A DNA stretch of 6,644 bases from Clostridia bacterium (GCA_017615235.1 JAGAAM010000070.1:1-6644); one strand, 5' to 3'. Positions 1-5,698 are shown, counted from the first letter of the stretch. Program-made: numbers and translations. The notes: generated by a model not told the origin, from the letters alone.

Positions 1-325
1 GCGCGATCGCTTTCGCGGTGTCGATGGCGCTTCCGCCGCCGACTCCGATGACTATATCGGCATTCGCCTCGACTGCCTTTTTAACGCCTTCCTCGGCGTG
101 CGCAAGCGTCGGGTTCGGCTGCGCGCCGCCGAAAAGCGTGTACTTCACGCCCGCGTTTTCAAGCGATCCAGTCACGCGGTCAAGCAATCCGCTTCTTATA
201 ACGCTGCCTTTGCCGTAGACTATAAGCGCGTTTTTGCCGTATTTCGCGGCGAGTTCGCCGGTCTTTTCTTCCGCGTTCCTGCCGAACGCGATCTCCGTCG
301 GAGCGTAAAACCTGAAATCGTTCAT
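1..325 (-). CDS. Iron-containing alcohol dehydrogenase, YqhD/BdhA-type (N-terminal part)
   Basis: The first 108 codons of a gene that runs off the left edge, so only the nucleotide-binding N-terminal domain is visible. The protein opens MNDFRFYAPTEIAFGRNAEE, the usual start of the YqhD/BdhA (COG1979) branch of iron-dependent alcohol dehydrogenases. It has a QPNP segment at residues 69-72 and the dinucleotide-binding signature GVGGGSAIDTAKA at about 94-106. Family members of about 380-390 residues reduce aldehydes such as butyraldehyde to alcohols with NAD(P)H in the cytoplasm. The metal-binding His/Asp residues lie in the missing half, so activity cannot be judged. The ATG at 325-323 follows AAAGGA (337-332) with 6 nt between. 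The gene starts 57 nt after the acetyltransferase stop and is probably the last visible gene of the minus-strand run. The family is certain; the preferred substrate and cofactor are not. Confidence 0.93.
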   Translation of the reverse strand, partial: MNDFRFYAPTEIAFGRNAEEKTGELAAKYGKNALIVYGKGSVIRSGLLDRVTGSLENAGVKYTLFGGAQPNPTLAHAEEGVKKAVEANADIVIGVGGGSAIDTAKAIA

Positions 326-382
326 TTGTTTTCCTTTCAGCCGAAAACTTTTCGATGATCGCCGCGGAACATTCGTCAGGCG

Positions 383-916
383 TCAAAGCTTGAGTATCGC
401 CGGCATCTCGTCCCAGCCCTTGGGCAGCCGGTCGTATTCCTTGAAGCCGAAGGAGGCGTAAAGCTTTTTCGCCACTTCGTTTTCCGGCTCGTAGGAAAGC
501 CAGCAGTATTCGGCGGCTCCTTTCGGGAAAGTGCGGATGAAATCGAGCGCGAGTTTCAGCGCTTTACTGCCGTAACCCCTTTTCTGGTATCTTTTATCGA
601 CCATAAAACGCCATATGAGATAACTTCCGTAAATGAACTGCGGGACTTCCTCGTCCTCGTCTTCCTCCGCTTCTTTTTTCGCGTCCTCGGCGGAGATGTA
701 GCCGATCATAACGAATCCGACGGCCTTTTCACCGGCGTAGATTCCGAAAGGCTTCGCGTATTTGCCCTCGGAGACGTTGGCGTAAGCCTCCGCCAAGCTG
801 AAAATATTGCTCGCGACGTAATTTTTCTGCACTTTCGTGACTTTAAGATCCAGAATATCGTAAAAATTGTCGGTGTCTATCTCAACAAGCCTTATTTCTT
901 CGTTATTTGCTTTCAT
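383..916 (-). CDS. GNAT-family N-acetyltransferase, BltD/PaiA-like
   Basis: A 177-residue single-domain acetyltransferase that would transfer acetyl from acetyl-CoA to an amine in the cytoplasm. The acetyl-CoA loop is QKRGYG at residues 111-116, after the strand YLIWRFMVDKRY. The C-terminal family helix NEVAKKLYASFGF lies at 146-158. The N-terminal pattern (ILDLKVTKVQ, then VASN.FSLAEAYA, then KPFGIYAGEKAVGFVMIGY) resembles BltD/PaiA-type polyamine acetyltransferases. Polyamine is therefore a reasonable guess at the substrate, but it is an inference. An acidic run (EAEEDEDEE, 82-90) sits in the loop before the core strand. The ATG at 916-914 is chosen because AAGGAG (929-924) lies 7 nt upstream; a TTG two codons earlier is only 1 nt from that site. 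The Shine-Dalgarno overlaps the stop codon of the upstream tandem-GNAT gene, so translation is probably coupled. Confidence 0.9.
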   Translation of the reverse strand: MKANNEEIRLVEIDTDNFYDILDLKVTKVQKNYVASNIFSLAEAYANVSEGKYAKPFGIYAGEKAVGFVMIGYISAEDAKKEAEEDEDEEVPQFIYGSYLIWRFMVDKRYQKRGYGSKALKLALDFIRTFPKGAAEYCWLSYEPENEVAKKLYASFGFKEYDRLPKGWDEMPAILKL

Positions 917-923
917 TTTCAAA

Positions 924-929
924 CTCCTT
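924..929 (-). promoter_or_regulatory. Ribosome binding site fixing the GNAT start
   Basis: AAGGAG on the minus strand, 7 nt before the ATG at 916. It shares its first two bases with the TAA stop (930-928) of the preceding gene, forming TAAGGAG. This favours ATG 916 over the in-frame TTG at 922 and suggests ribosomes pass from one acetyltransferase gene to the next. Confidence 0.75.
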
Positions 930-1779
930 ATTGCTGTTTTTCAACGGTTTTCAGCGAGTAATCCGCCCTGCCGACCTCGACGAAGCCGAGCGATTCATAA
1001 AGCTTTCTCGCCTTGTTGTTGCCGACCACGCACCAGAGCAGCGGCTCTTTGATCCCTTTGTCGATCATGACGTTGACAAGGTGTTTCACAAGCTTCCTGC
1101 CGTATCCTTTGCCCTGCTGAGCGATCTTTATACACACGACGTCGAGTTCATCGCCGTCGAGTTTTCCGTAACCGACTATCTCGCCGCCGACTTCGTAAAC
1201 GTAACGCCTTTCCGCCGATTCCGCCATGAATTTGCGCGATTCCTCGTCCGGTTCGTCGACTTTCGAATCGGGAAACAGTCCCGTTTCGACGCGCATTTTG
1301 TGGAACGCCTCTTCCGCAAGAACGAAGGAATCGATGAAATCCGCGTCGGTATACTGCCGCACCGGGATATCCCCGTCTTCAAACTTCCCGCCGCTGTATT
1401 TCATCGCCGCGGAGGAGAACCACGCCCTGTAACCGAGTTTTTCACAGAATTTCTTCGCGGTATCGTCGCCGTTCCTGATCCCGGTCACGATCTTGCCGGG
1501 CGAGGATTTCAACATACCCTCAGCCGCTTTCGCCGCTTTATATCCGTAACCTTTATTGCGGTATTCGTCGAAGATATAAACGTATATAAACCCTTCCTCG
1601 TCGTCGTCTTCGATATAGGCAAGTCCGATCACGGTCCCGTCGAGGCTTATCGCGAACGATTCCTCGGTGTTTTTCCCGATTTCGTCGTAAAAACTTTTGT
1701 TCTCGCAGGTGACCTTGATCTTCGGAAGGTATTCCTTAAGGTCGTCGAGCTTTATAATTTCGATTTTCTTTTCGTCCAT
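928..1779 (-). CDS. Tandem-GNAT acetyltransferase (two domains)
   Basis: A 283-residue cytoplasmic protein made of two GNAT folds in series. The first, about residues 5-128, carries the CoA-loop signature RNKGYG (74-79) after FIYVYIFDEY, and the helix DDTAKKFCEKLGY (105-117). The second, about 138-278, carries QQGKGYGRKL (221-230) after ELDVVCIKIA, and NNKARKLYESLGF (254-266). Both loops keep the glycines that hold the acetyl-CoA pyrophosphate, so neither domain is obviously dead. No specific substrate family is recognised. In many double-GNAT proteins one copy is catalytic and the other structural, but the sequence does not say which here. The start ATG (1779-1777) follows AGGAG (1790-1786) with 6 nt between, and the upstream transporter gene stops 12 nt away. 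The next gene is another GNAT, so this short stretch encodes three GNAT domains. Confidence 0.9.
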   Translation of the reverse strand: MDEKKIEIIKLDDLKEYLPKIKVTCENKSFYDEIGKNTEESFAISLDGTVIGLAYIEDDDEEGFIYVYIFDEYRNKGYGYKAAKAAEGMLKSSPGKIVTGIRNGDDTAKKFCEKLGYRAWFSSAAMKYSGGKFEDGDIPVRQYTDADFIDSFVLAEEAFHKMRVETGLFPDSKVDEPDEESRKFMAESAERRYVYEVGGEIVGYGKLDGDELDVVCIKIAQQGKGYGRKLVKHLVNVMIDKGIKEPLLWCVVGNNKARKLYESLGFVEVGRADYSLKTVEKQQ

Positions 1780-1791
1780 GGTAAACTCCTT

Positions 1792-2355
1792 TTATAATCC
1801 GTAAACGAATATTCCCGCCACCCCCGCGATGCAGATAAGGAGTATCGGTGTCAATCCGTTTTTAACGATCTTTTTCGACCCGAAATAGATCAAAGCAAGC
1901 GCGGAAGTGAATATTATCGCCGTAAGATCGGGGGCGAACCCTTTTACGCTTCCGAAGCAGTTGGTAAATATCATATAAGCGCCGGTCGCGAGTATTATCC
2001 CGGTGACGCAGGCTTTAAGCGAGCCGAGCACCGACTTGAAAAGCGGGTTTTCCACAAGCTTTTTCAAAAGCAGGGTCAGCACGATCACGATAAGGAACGC
2101 CGGGAGTATGACCGCCAGCGTCGCGATCACCGCGCCCGGCACGCCGCCCGCCTCGGCGCCGACGTAGGTCGCCAGATTTATCATTATAGGCCCCGGAGTG
2201 CTCTCGCTCACCGCGATCATATACGAAAGCTGTTCCTCGCTTATCCAGCCGTAGGCAAGCACGACTTCGCGCATGAGCGGGATCGCGCTGTAAGCCCCGC
2301 CGAAGGAGAACATTCCTATTTCAAGGAAACCGGCAAGAAGTTCTAAGAAAATCAT
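1792..2355 (-). CDS. Chromate transporter family protein (half-size ChrA), second of pair
   Basis: A 187-residue integral membrane protein of the chromate transporter (CHR) family, short-chain type. These correspond to one half of full-length ChrA (about 400 residues) and normally work as a pair. The family motifs are present: FSFGGAYSAIPLM at 16-28, the GWIS segment at 36-39 and ESTPGPIMINLATYVG at 51-66. Long hydrophobic segments follow at about 74-98, 115-131, 143-158 and 168-186. Known members export chromate from the cytoplasm; in an anaerobe the natural anion may differ, which is inference. The ATG overlaps the stop of the partner gene as ATGA (2355-2352), and AAGGAGG lies 7 nt upstream inside the partner's last codons. 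Tight coupling at near-equal stoichiometry fits a heteromeric transporter. Confidence 0.93.
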   Translation of the reverse strand: MIFLELLAGFLEIGMFSFGGAYSAIPLMREVVLAYGWISEEQLSYMIAVSESTPGPIMINLATYVGAEAGGVPGAVIATLAVILPAFLIVIVLTLLLKKLVENPLFKSVLGSLKACVTGIILATGAYMIFTNCFGSVKGFAPDLTAIIFTSALALIYFGSKKIVKNGLTPILLICIAGVAGIFVYGL

Positions 2356-2924
2356 TTCTTCGCCTCCTTATCCGTTCCGCGCTTTATAAGCCATACGGCA
2401 AATCCCACGGCCGCGGCGATAAGCATAAGTATTATCGTCGAGAAATTCAAAGCGAAGATATCGATAAGCATCAGCGCGATGAACGCCGAAACGATGATAA
2501 CGAAAGGAACGGCTTTTTTCTCGGCCTTTCGGATCATCTTTACCGCCGCGTCGACGATAAGCAGCCCGACGGCGAGCTTTATGCCCTTGAAAGCGCCTGC
2601 GACCCATTTTATCTCCAGGAACCGGTCGATAAAGAAGGATATAAGCAGTATTATGAGGAACGAAGGCAGCGCCACGCCGAAAGTCGCCGCGATCGCCCCG
2701 GCGATCCCTTTTTTCTTCAGCCCGACGTAGGTCGCGCAGTTGACCGCGATAGGGCCGGGAGTCGATTCGGCGATCACCGTGATATTCATCATTTCCTCGT
2801 GGGTGATCCATCCCTTCTTTTCGACGCAGGTGCTCTCGATCAGCGGGATCATCGCGTATCCTCCGCCGAAGGTGAACAGCCCGATCTTCGCAAAAGTCAG
2901 GAACAGTTCGAGTATCTGTTTCAT
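2352..2924 (-). CDS. Chromate transporter family protein (half-size ChrA), first of pair
   Basis: A 190-residue membrane protein and partner of the downstream half-size transporter. The same signatures appear in the same order: FTFGGGYAMIPLIE at 17-30, KGWIT at 37-41 and ESTPGPIAVNCATYVG at 53-68, followed by several hydrophobic spans. It differs from its partner by a longer charged tail (IKRGTDKEAKK) and by an inserted lysine-rich turn (LKKKG, 69-73), so the pair looks like an old duplication, not a recent copy. Opposite membrane orientation of the two halves is known for paired short-chain CHR proteins; it was not checked here. The start ATG (2924-2922) has GGAG 6 nt upstream. The preceding kinase-like gene ends 22 nt away, so both are probably on one transcript. 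Confidence 0.93.
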   Translation of the reverse strand: MKQILELFLTFAKIGLFTFGGGYAMIPLIESTCVEKKGWITHEEMMNITVIAESTPGPIAVNCATYVGLKKKGIAGAIAATFGVALPSFLIILLISFFIDRFLEIKWVAGAFKGIKLAVGLLIVDAAVKMIRKAEKKAVPFVIIVSAFIALMLIDIFALNFSTIILMLIAAAVGFAVWLIKRGTDKEAKK

Positions 2925-2946
2925 TTCGTTCTCCGTTTTTGTGCTT

Positions 2947-3507
2947 TTACGCCCGTCCGGGATCCGTATCGCCCGATTCGCTTACGGACGAAATCAGCTT
3001 TTCCGCCGTTTGTTCGTAATCCTTTTCGATCAGCGCGATATCCTCTCCCGCTTCGCGGAACCCGTTTATCATCTGCCTGTTGTCGGCTTTCAAGCCGTCG
3101 GCGGTCAGGTGCGTGTCGAAGAGCCTCGATTCGATATCCGATTCGTGCCCGACGATCTTGTCGAAATGCGCTTCGATGTAAGCGTCGGTCATCGCAAGGC
3201 AGATAAAAATTATTTCGCGGGAATACTCTTCGCCGATATCCTTCCGCCAGCCGAAAGGGACGTAGCACCCCTCGACTATGAGGTTCTGTTTGTTCTCGAC
3301 AGCCGTCTTTATCATTTCGCGGACTATCGGCCAGAGGTATTCCGTAAGCTCGCCGTCGTCCGCCGGCGTAAGCGCGGTGTTCCCGCTGCGGATAAGCCCC
3401 ATTTTCAGGTGGTCTATCGATAAATAGGGATATTTGTATTTTTCAAGCAGTCTCTGCGCCAGAAGTGTTTTTCCGGCGTGCGTCGCTCCGGTGATAAGTA
3501 TTATCAT
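2947..3507 (-). CDS. P-loop NTPase, small-kinase-like (AAA_33/zeta-toxin-type fold)
   Basis: A 186-residue soluble protein beginning directly with a nucleotide-binding strand and Walker A loop: MIILITGATHAGKT, with GATHAGKT at 7-14. An acidic residue follows at the end of the second strand (SIDHLKMGLIRSG, D32), and the strand NLIVEGCYVPF (75-85) ends with E79. This layout is typical of small P-loop kinases and kinase-like proteins (adenylate/shikimate kinase-like, zeta-toxin-like), which phosphorylate a small molecule or sugar nucleotide. I do not recognise the substrate. A zeta-toxin role is unlikely because no antitoxin-like small gene is adjacent. The ATG (3507-3505) is preceded by AAAGGA with 6 nt between. 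It is the first gene of the six-gene minus-strand run. Upstream lies a 255-nt spacer holding hairpin array 1, so its mRNA leader may be structured if transcription enters from msrA. Confidence 0.82.
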   Translation of the reverse strand: MIILITGATHAGKTLLAQRLLEKYKYPYLSIDHLKMGLIRSGNTALTPADDGELTEYLWPIVREMIKTAVENKQNLIVEGCYVPFGWRKDIGEEYSREIIFICLAMTDAYIEAHFDKIVGHESDIESRLFDTHLTADGLKADNRQMINGFREAGEDIALIEKDYEQTAEKLISSVSESGDTDPGRA

Positions 3508-3603
3508 TGTTTTTCCTTTGTAAAATCACAGTTTTCGCGCAAGCGGGATCATGGCTGTATAAACTATGAAGTTTAGAGCTATGAACGTCTACGGCGTTTA
3601 TGC
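3508..3603. other. Spacer between the kinase-like gene and hairpin array 1
   Basis: This stretch contains the kinase gene's ribosome binding site (AAAGGA, near 3514-3519 on the minus strand). Upstream it is a more AT-rich stretch (3550-3590) where a minus-strand promoter could sit. The best candidate (TAGACG, 17 nt, CATAGT) matches the consensus only weakly, so no promoter is called. No open frame of interest is present. Confidence 0.4.
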
Positions 3604-3771
3604 GCGATATGTTTGCTTGCGCAAACGCGATATGTTGCTTTGCAACGCGATATAACGCGCTTTCGCGCGTTGCGATATACGCTCGCGCTGCTCGCGTGTT
3701 TTTTTACGCCCGAAGGGCATATCGCTTCCCGAAAGGGAAAAACGCAAATCCCGCAGAGGGATTTATCTCGC
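3604..3771. repeat. Hairpin array 1 (seven hairpins, ATATCGC linkers)
   Basis: Seven short palindromes with different stems, separated by a constant 7-nt word. Hairpins: 3611-3626 (GTTTGC/GCAAAC), 3634-3646 (GTTGC/GCAAC), 3654-3671 (AACGCGC/GCGCGTT), 3679-3697 (ACGC..GCGT, with internal mismatches), 3708-3718 (GCCC/GGGC), 3726-3739 (TTCCC/GGGAA) and 3746-3764 (AAATCCC/GGGATTT). The first four are each preceded by an exact GCGATAT (3604, 3627, 3647, 3672). The last three are followed by ATATCGC (3719) or the degenerate forms AAACGC (3740) and ATCTCGC (3765), so orientation flips around 3698-3707, which carries a T7 run. Loops read on the strand showing ATATCGC are GCAA, AAA, GAAA, AGC, GAA, GAAA and GCAGA. 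The right end includes the msrA stop codon. No function is known to me; structure rather than primary sequence appears conserved. Confidence 0.85.
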
Positions 3772-4251
3772 CCTTTTCCTTCCGGACGTTTCGATCTCTT
3801 TATCGAACTCCGCCGGATTTTTCAGATAATAATCCTGGTGGTATTCTTCCGCTTCGTAAAAGCTTGAAAACGGCTCGACGGAAATAAAGACATCTCTGCC
3901 GCTTTCGGCGCGGAGATTTGCGATACGCTCTTCGGCGAGAGCGCGCTCGTTTTCGTCGGTATAATAGATCGCAAGCGTATAAGACCGCCCGCGGTCGATG
4001 AACTGACCTCCGCCGTCGAAGGGATCGACGTTGGCGATAAAAATATCGAGCAGCTCGCCGTAGGAAACGACGGAAGGGTCGTACTCCAGCATCACAGTCT
4101 CGCGGTGACCGGTCTTCTGCGACCTGACGTCCTCGTAAGAAGGGTCTTCCTCTTCGCCGCCGGAATAGCCGCAGATAACTTTGTCAACGCCGTATAATTT
4201 GAATATCGGCGTCATGCACCAGAAACATCCGCCGGCAAAATACGATCTCAT
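3763..4251 (-). CDS. msrA: Peptide methionine sulfoxide reductase A
   Basis: A 162-residue enzyme that reduces methionine-S-sulfoxide in proteins, a cytoplasmic oxidative-damage repair role. The catalytic signature FAGGCFWC is at 5-12, with nucleophile C9 and the F10-W11 pocket. The block TGHRETVMLEYDP at 47-59 supplies the conserved acidic residue E51. GGGQFIDRGRSYTLAIYY lies at 80-97 and YHQDYYLKNPAEF near the end. Deviations from common MsrA are CFWCMTP where a Glu usually follows the Cys-Phe-Trp core, VRSQ where VCSG is frequent, and no C-terminal recycling cysteines. C12 or C27 would have to resolve the sulfenic acid, or an external reductant would. The ATG (4251-4249) has GGAGG 5 nt upstream. 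The final RKRAR and the TAA stop (3765-3763) touch the edge of hairpin array 1, suggesting the array sits directly on the gene's 3' end. Confidence 0.95.
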   Translation of the reverse strand: MRSYFAGGCFWCMTPIFKLYGVDKVICGYSGGEEEDPSYEDVRSQKTGHRETVMLEYDPSVVSYGELLDIFIANVDPFDGGGQFIDRGRSYTLAIYYTDENERALAEERIANLRAESGRDVFISVEPFSSFYEAEEYHQDYYLKNPAEFDKEIETSGRKRAR

Positions 4252-4289
4252 CCCATCCTCCGCCGTTATCGCTTTCCGCGTCCTTATCC

Positions 4290-4318
4290 ATTATAGCAAA
4301 CAAACGCCGAAAAAGCAA
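4290..4318 (-). promoter_or_regulatory. Sigma-A type promoter for msrA
   Basis: On the minus strand, a perfect -10 TATAAT (4295-4290) preceded by TGC, the extended -10 element. A -35-like TTGCTT (4318-4313) lies 17 nt upstream. A start near 4283 would give a leader of about 30 nt ending in the GGAGG site of msrA. The -35 is weak and the extended -10 probably compensates. No operator-like palindrome was seen overlapping it. Confidence 0.75.
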
Positions 4319-4372
4319 AGGTATTTCGCGTTAAATAAGTAAAAATATAAAGATATACACCGCTCAAAACGA

Positions 4373-4401
4373 TTGAAACGAATCGCGGTTTGTGGTATAA
4401 T
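4373..4401 (+). promoter_or_regulatory. Sigma-A type promoter for the HAD-PPC pair
   Basis: TTGAAA (4373-4378), a 17-nt spacer, then TATAAT (4396-4401) preceded by TGG, which fits an extended -10. The predicted start near 4408 gives a leader of about 30 nt. It is divergent from the msrA promoter, with about 54 nt between the two -35 elements (4318 and 4373). This is the best promoter in the window. Confidence 0.85.
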
Positions 4402-4437
4402 ACCTTCAGTATCAAAACGGAGACCGCTTTTTGAAGT

Positions 4438-5214
4438 ATGAGATCATACAAGAATTACATTTTCGACCTGTACGGCACGCTGATAAATATCTATACCGAC
4501 GAGGAGGATCCCCGTCTTTGGGCGACTCTGGCGGAGTTTTATTCCCGCTGCGGCGCGGACTATGATCCCGAAACGCTCAAAACCGCCTATCACGCTTTCG
4601 TGAGGGAAGCGCTTGCCGCAAATTGCAAAAAATACGGCGTTCGGTACGCCGACGTGAAGCTTGAAAAGATATTCCTGCGTTTACTGCGCGAAGCGCCGGA
4701 AAAGCACGAAGCGTCACTTTGCGTTTCCGGCAGGGTGAGCGAGTCGGTCTGGACCGCCGCCGTCGCGAACCTGTTCCGCGAACTGTCGATAAAGCATTTC
4801 AGCGTCTTTCCCGGCACGCGCGAAACGCTTGCCGCTTTACGCGCACGCGGCGCGAAGATATATCTGCTTTCCAACGCGCAAAGGGTCTTTTCACTGCCGG
4901 AGATCGAAAAAGCCGGGCTCGCCGGCCTTTTCGACGCGATGTATATCTCCTCCGACTTCGGCATGGCGAAGCCGGAACCGGCGTTCCTGCGGGCGCTTTT
5001 GTGCGGTCACGGTCTCGATCCTTCGGAATGCGTCATGGTCGGCAACGACAGATACAGCGATATGGCGATCGCCGCATCCTGCGGAGTGCCCGGCGTGTTC
5101 CTGAACACCGGGAACCACTCCGACGCGGAGCTTGACGCGATGGAACGCGAAGGCGGCTTTGCGGTCATCCGTTCGGGAAATATCGGCGAACTATTGGATC
5201 AACGCTTTCAATAA
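4438..5214 (+). CDS. HAD-superfamily hydrolase with Cap-1 insert
   Basis: A 258-residue soluble hydrolase. HAD motif I is FDLYGTL at 9-15, with nucleophile D10. A helical cap of about 100 residues follows (roughly 18-120). Motif II is YLLSNAQ (142-148, S145), motif III the lysine of GMAKPEP (K178), and motif IV VGNDRYSDM (201-209, D204 and D208). The fold and the nucleophile, Lys and acidic pair are complete. The second Asp of motif I (DxD in phosphatases) is Tyr12, a pattern (DxYGTL) familiar from haloacid-dehalogenase-like members and some uncharacterised HAD proteins. Phosphatase activity is therefore less certain than usual. The substrate is unknown. The ATG at 4438 follows a TGA two codons upstream, so no earlier in-frame start exists. 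Its best Shine-Dalgarno (GGAG, 4419-4422) is 15 nt away, unusually far. The gene heads a two-gene unit with the PPC-domain gene. Confidence 0.9.
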   Translation: MRSYKNYIFDLYGTLINIYTDEEDPRLWATLAEFYSRCGADYDPETLKTAYHAFVREALAANCKKYGVRYADVKLEKIFLRLLREAPEKHEASLCVSGRVSESVWTAAVANLFRELSIKHFSVFPGTRETLAALRARGAKIYLLSNAQRVFSLPEIEKAGLAGLFDAMYISSDFGMAKPEPAFLRALLCGHGLDPSECVMVGNDRYSDMAIAASCGVPGVFLNTGNHSDAELDAMEREGGFAVIRSGNIGELLDQRFQ

Positions 5215-5221
5215 ACTATGC

Positions 5222-5226
5222 GGAGG
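5222..5226 (+). promoter_or_regulatory. Ribosome binding site fixing the PPC-gene start
   Basis: GGAGG followed by CAAAAA and the ATG at 5233. It sits inside the reading frame that would begin at ATG 5218, so 5218 cannot use it. This makes 5233 the likely start and removes a spurious MRRQK extension. Confidence 0.85.
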
Positions 5227-5232
5227 CAAAAA

Positions 5233-5670
5233 ATGGACTATAGGAGATTTAACGATACTTGCTACGTCAGGATCGACAAAGGCGAGGAGATCATAGCCGG
5301 ACTGCTTGAAGTATGCGAAAAAGAGGGTATAAAGTCCGCCGTCTTTTCGGGGATAGGCGGATGCAGCCGCGCCGAATTGCAGACTTTCGTCCCCGAAAAA
5401 GGGGCGTTCGAGACCGAGACGGTCGACGGAATGCTGGAGCTCGTCAGCATCAACGGGAATATCTTTTCGGATAACGGCAGGCTTTGCCACCACGCGCACG
5501 CGATGTTCGCCTACAAAGAAGGGGCGGAGCATAAGACCGCTGCGGGGCATTTGAAATCGGCCGCCGTGCTTTATACCGCCGAAATAGAATTGCGCCCCGT
5601 CGCCGGCGGCGTGATAAAGAAAAAATACGATCCGGAGACCGGAACGGGTTTCTGGTGTTTTGACGAATAA
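5233..5670 (+). CDS. PPC/DUF296-domain protein (PCC-type DNA-binding-like)
   Basis: A 145-residue protein consisting only of the PPC (DUF296) domain, found alone in bacteria and archaea and with AT-hooks in plants. The usual order is present: start MDYRRFNDTCYVRIDKGEEI, the turn FSGIGGCSRAEL (38-49), and ELVSINGNIFSDNGRLCHHAHAMFA (69-93), where H87 and H89 match the family's metal-binding His pair. AGHL at 104-107 supplies a third candidate ligand, H106. Family members form trimers. A DNA-binding role is annotated by homology, but metal-dependent or enzymatic roles have not been excluded. The gene starts 18 nt after the HAD stop and probably shares its promoter. A hairpin begins 2 nt after its stop codon. 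Identity of the domain is secure; function is not. Confidence 0.9.
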   Translation: MDYRRFNDTCYVRIDKGEEIIAGLLEVCEKEGIKSAVFSGIGGCSRAELQTFVPEKGAFETETVDGMLELVSINGNIFSDNGRLCHHAHAMFAYKEGAEHKTAAGHLKSAAVLYTAEIELRPVAGGVIKKKYDPETGTGFWCFDE

Positions 5671-5671
5671 A

Positions 5672-5697
5672 GCCGACTGTTCCAAAGGACAGTCGGC
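5672..5697 (+). terminator. Hairpin after the PPC gene, terminator-like without T-run
   Basis: A strong stem GCCGACTGT/ACAGTCGGC (9 bp, extendable with a G-T and a C-G pair) begins just after the TAA at 5668-5670. No T-run follows. Two bases later the first GCGATAT of hairpin array 2 begins, so the expected T-tract appears displaced or absent. The core resembles the hairpin at 6241-6266. It could still stabilise the mRNA 3' end. Confidence 0.6.
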
Positions 5698-5698
5698 A

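Noticed and set aside
180..386. 68-codon frame overlapping the alcohol dehydrogenase start
   Set aside because: Mostly out-of-frame reading of the dehydrogenase gene, without a Shine-Dalgarno; the dehydrogenase frame carries clear family motifs.
917..922. TTG start for the single GNAT gene
   Set aside because: Only 1 nt separates it from AAGGAG; ATG 916 has the normal 7-nt spacing.
907..1797. Long open frame of 296 codons on the plus strand
   Set aside because: Antisense to the tandem-GNAT gene, whose two domains are unmistakable. A long antisense frame is common in GC-rich third-position DNA, and no family motif or start site is seen.
2740..3423. Open frame of 227 codons on the plus strand
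   Set aside because: Antisense to the chromate transporter and kinase-like genes, with no recognisable domain.
3550..3597. Minus-strand promoter for the kinase-led gene run
   Set aside because: The best boxes (TAGACG-N17-CATAGT) match the consensus weakly and are far below the quality of the two promoters at 4290-4401.
3679..3705. Rho-independent terminator on the plus strand (hairpin plus T7)
   Set aside because: There is no plus-strand transcript to terminate here: the flanking genes are both minus-strand. The stem is only 4 bp plus mismatches, and it is better explained as a unit of array 1.
3604..3771. CRISPR array
   Set aside because: Regularly repeated short word, but the constant part is only 7 nt, the intervening sequences are self-complementary and 11-19 nt, and no cas gene is nearby.
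5218..5232. ATG 5218 as start of the PPC gene
   Set aside because: The only good ribosome binding site (5222-5226) lies downstream of it, and family members begin near MDYRRF.
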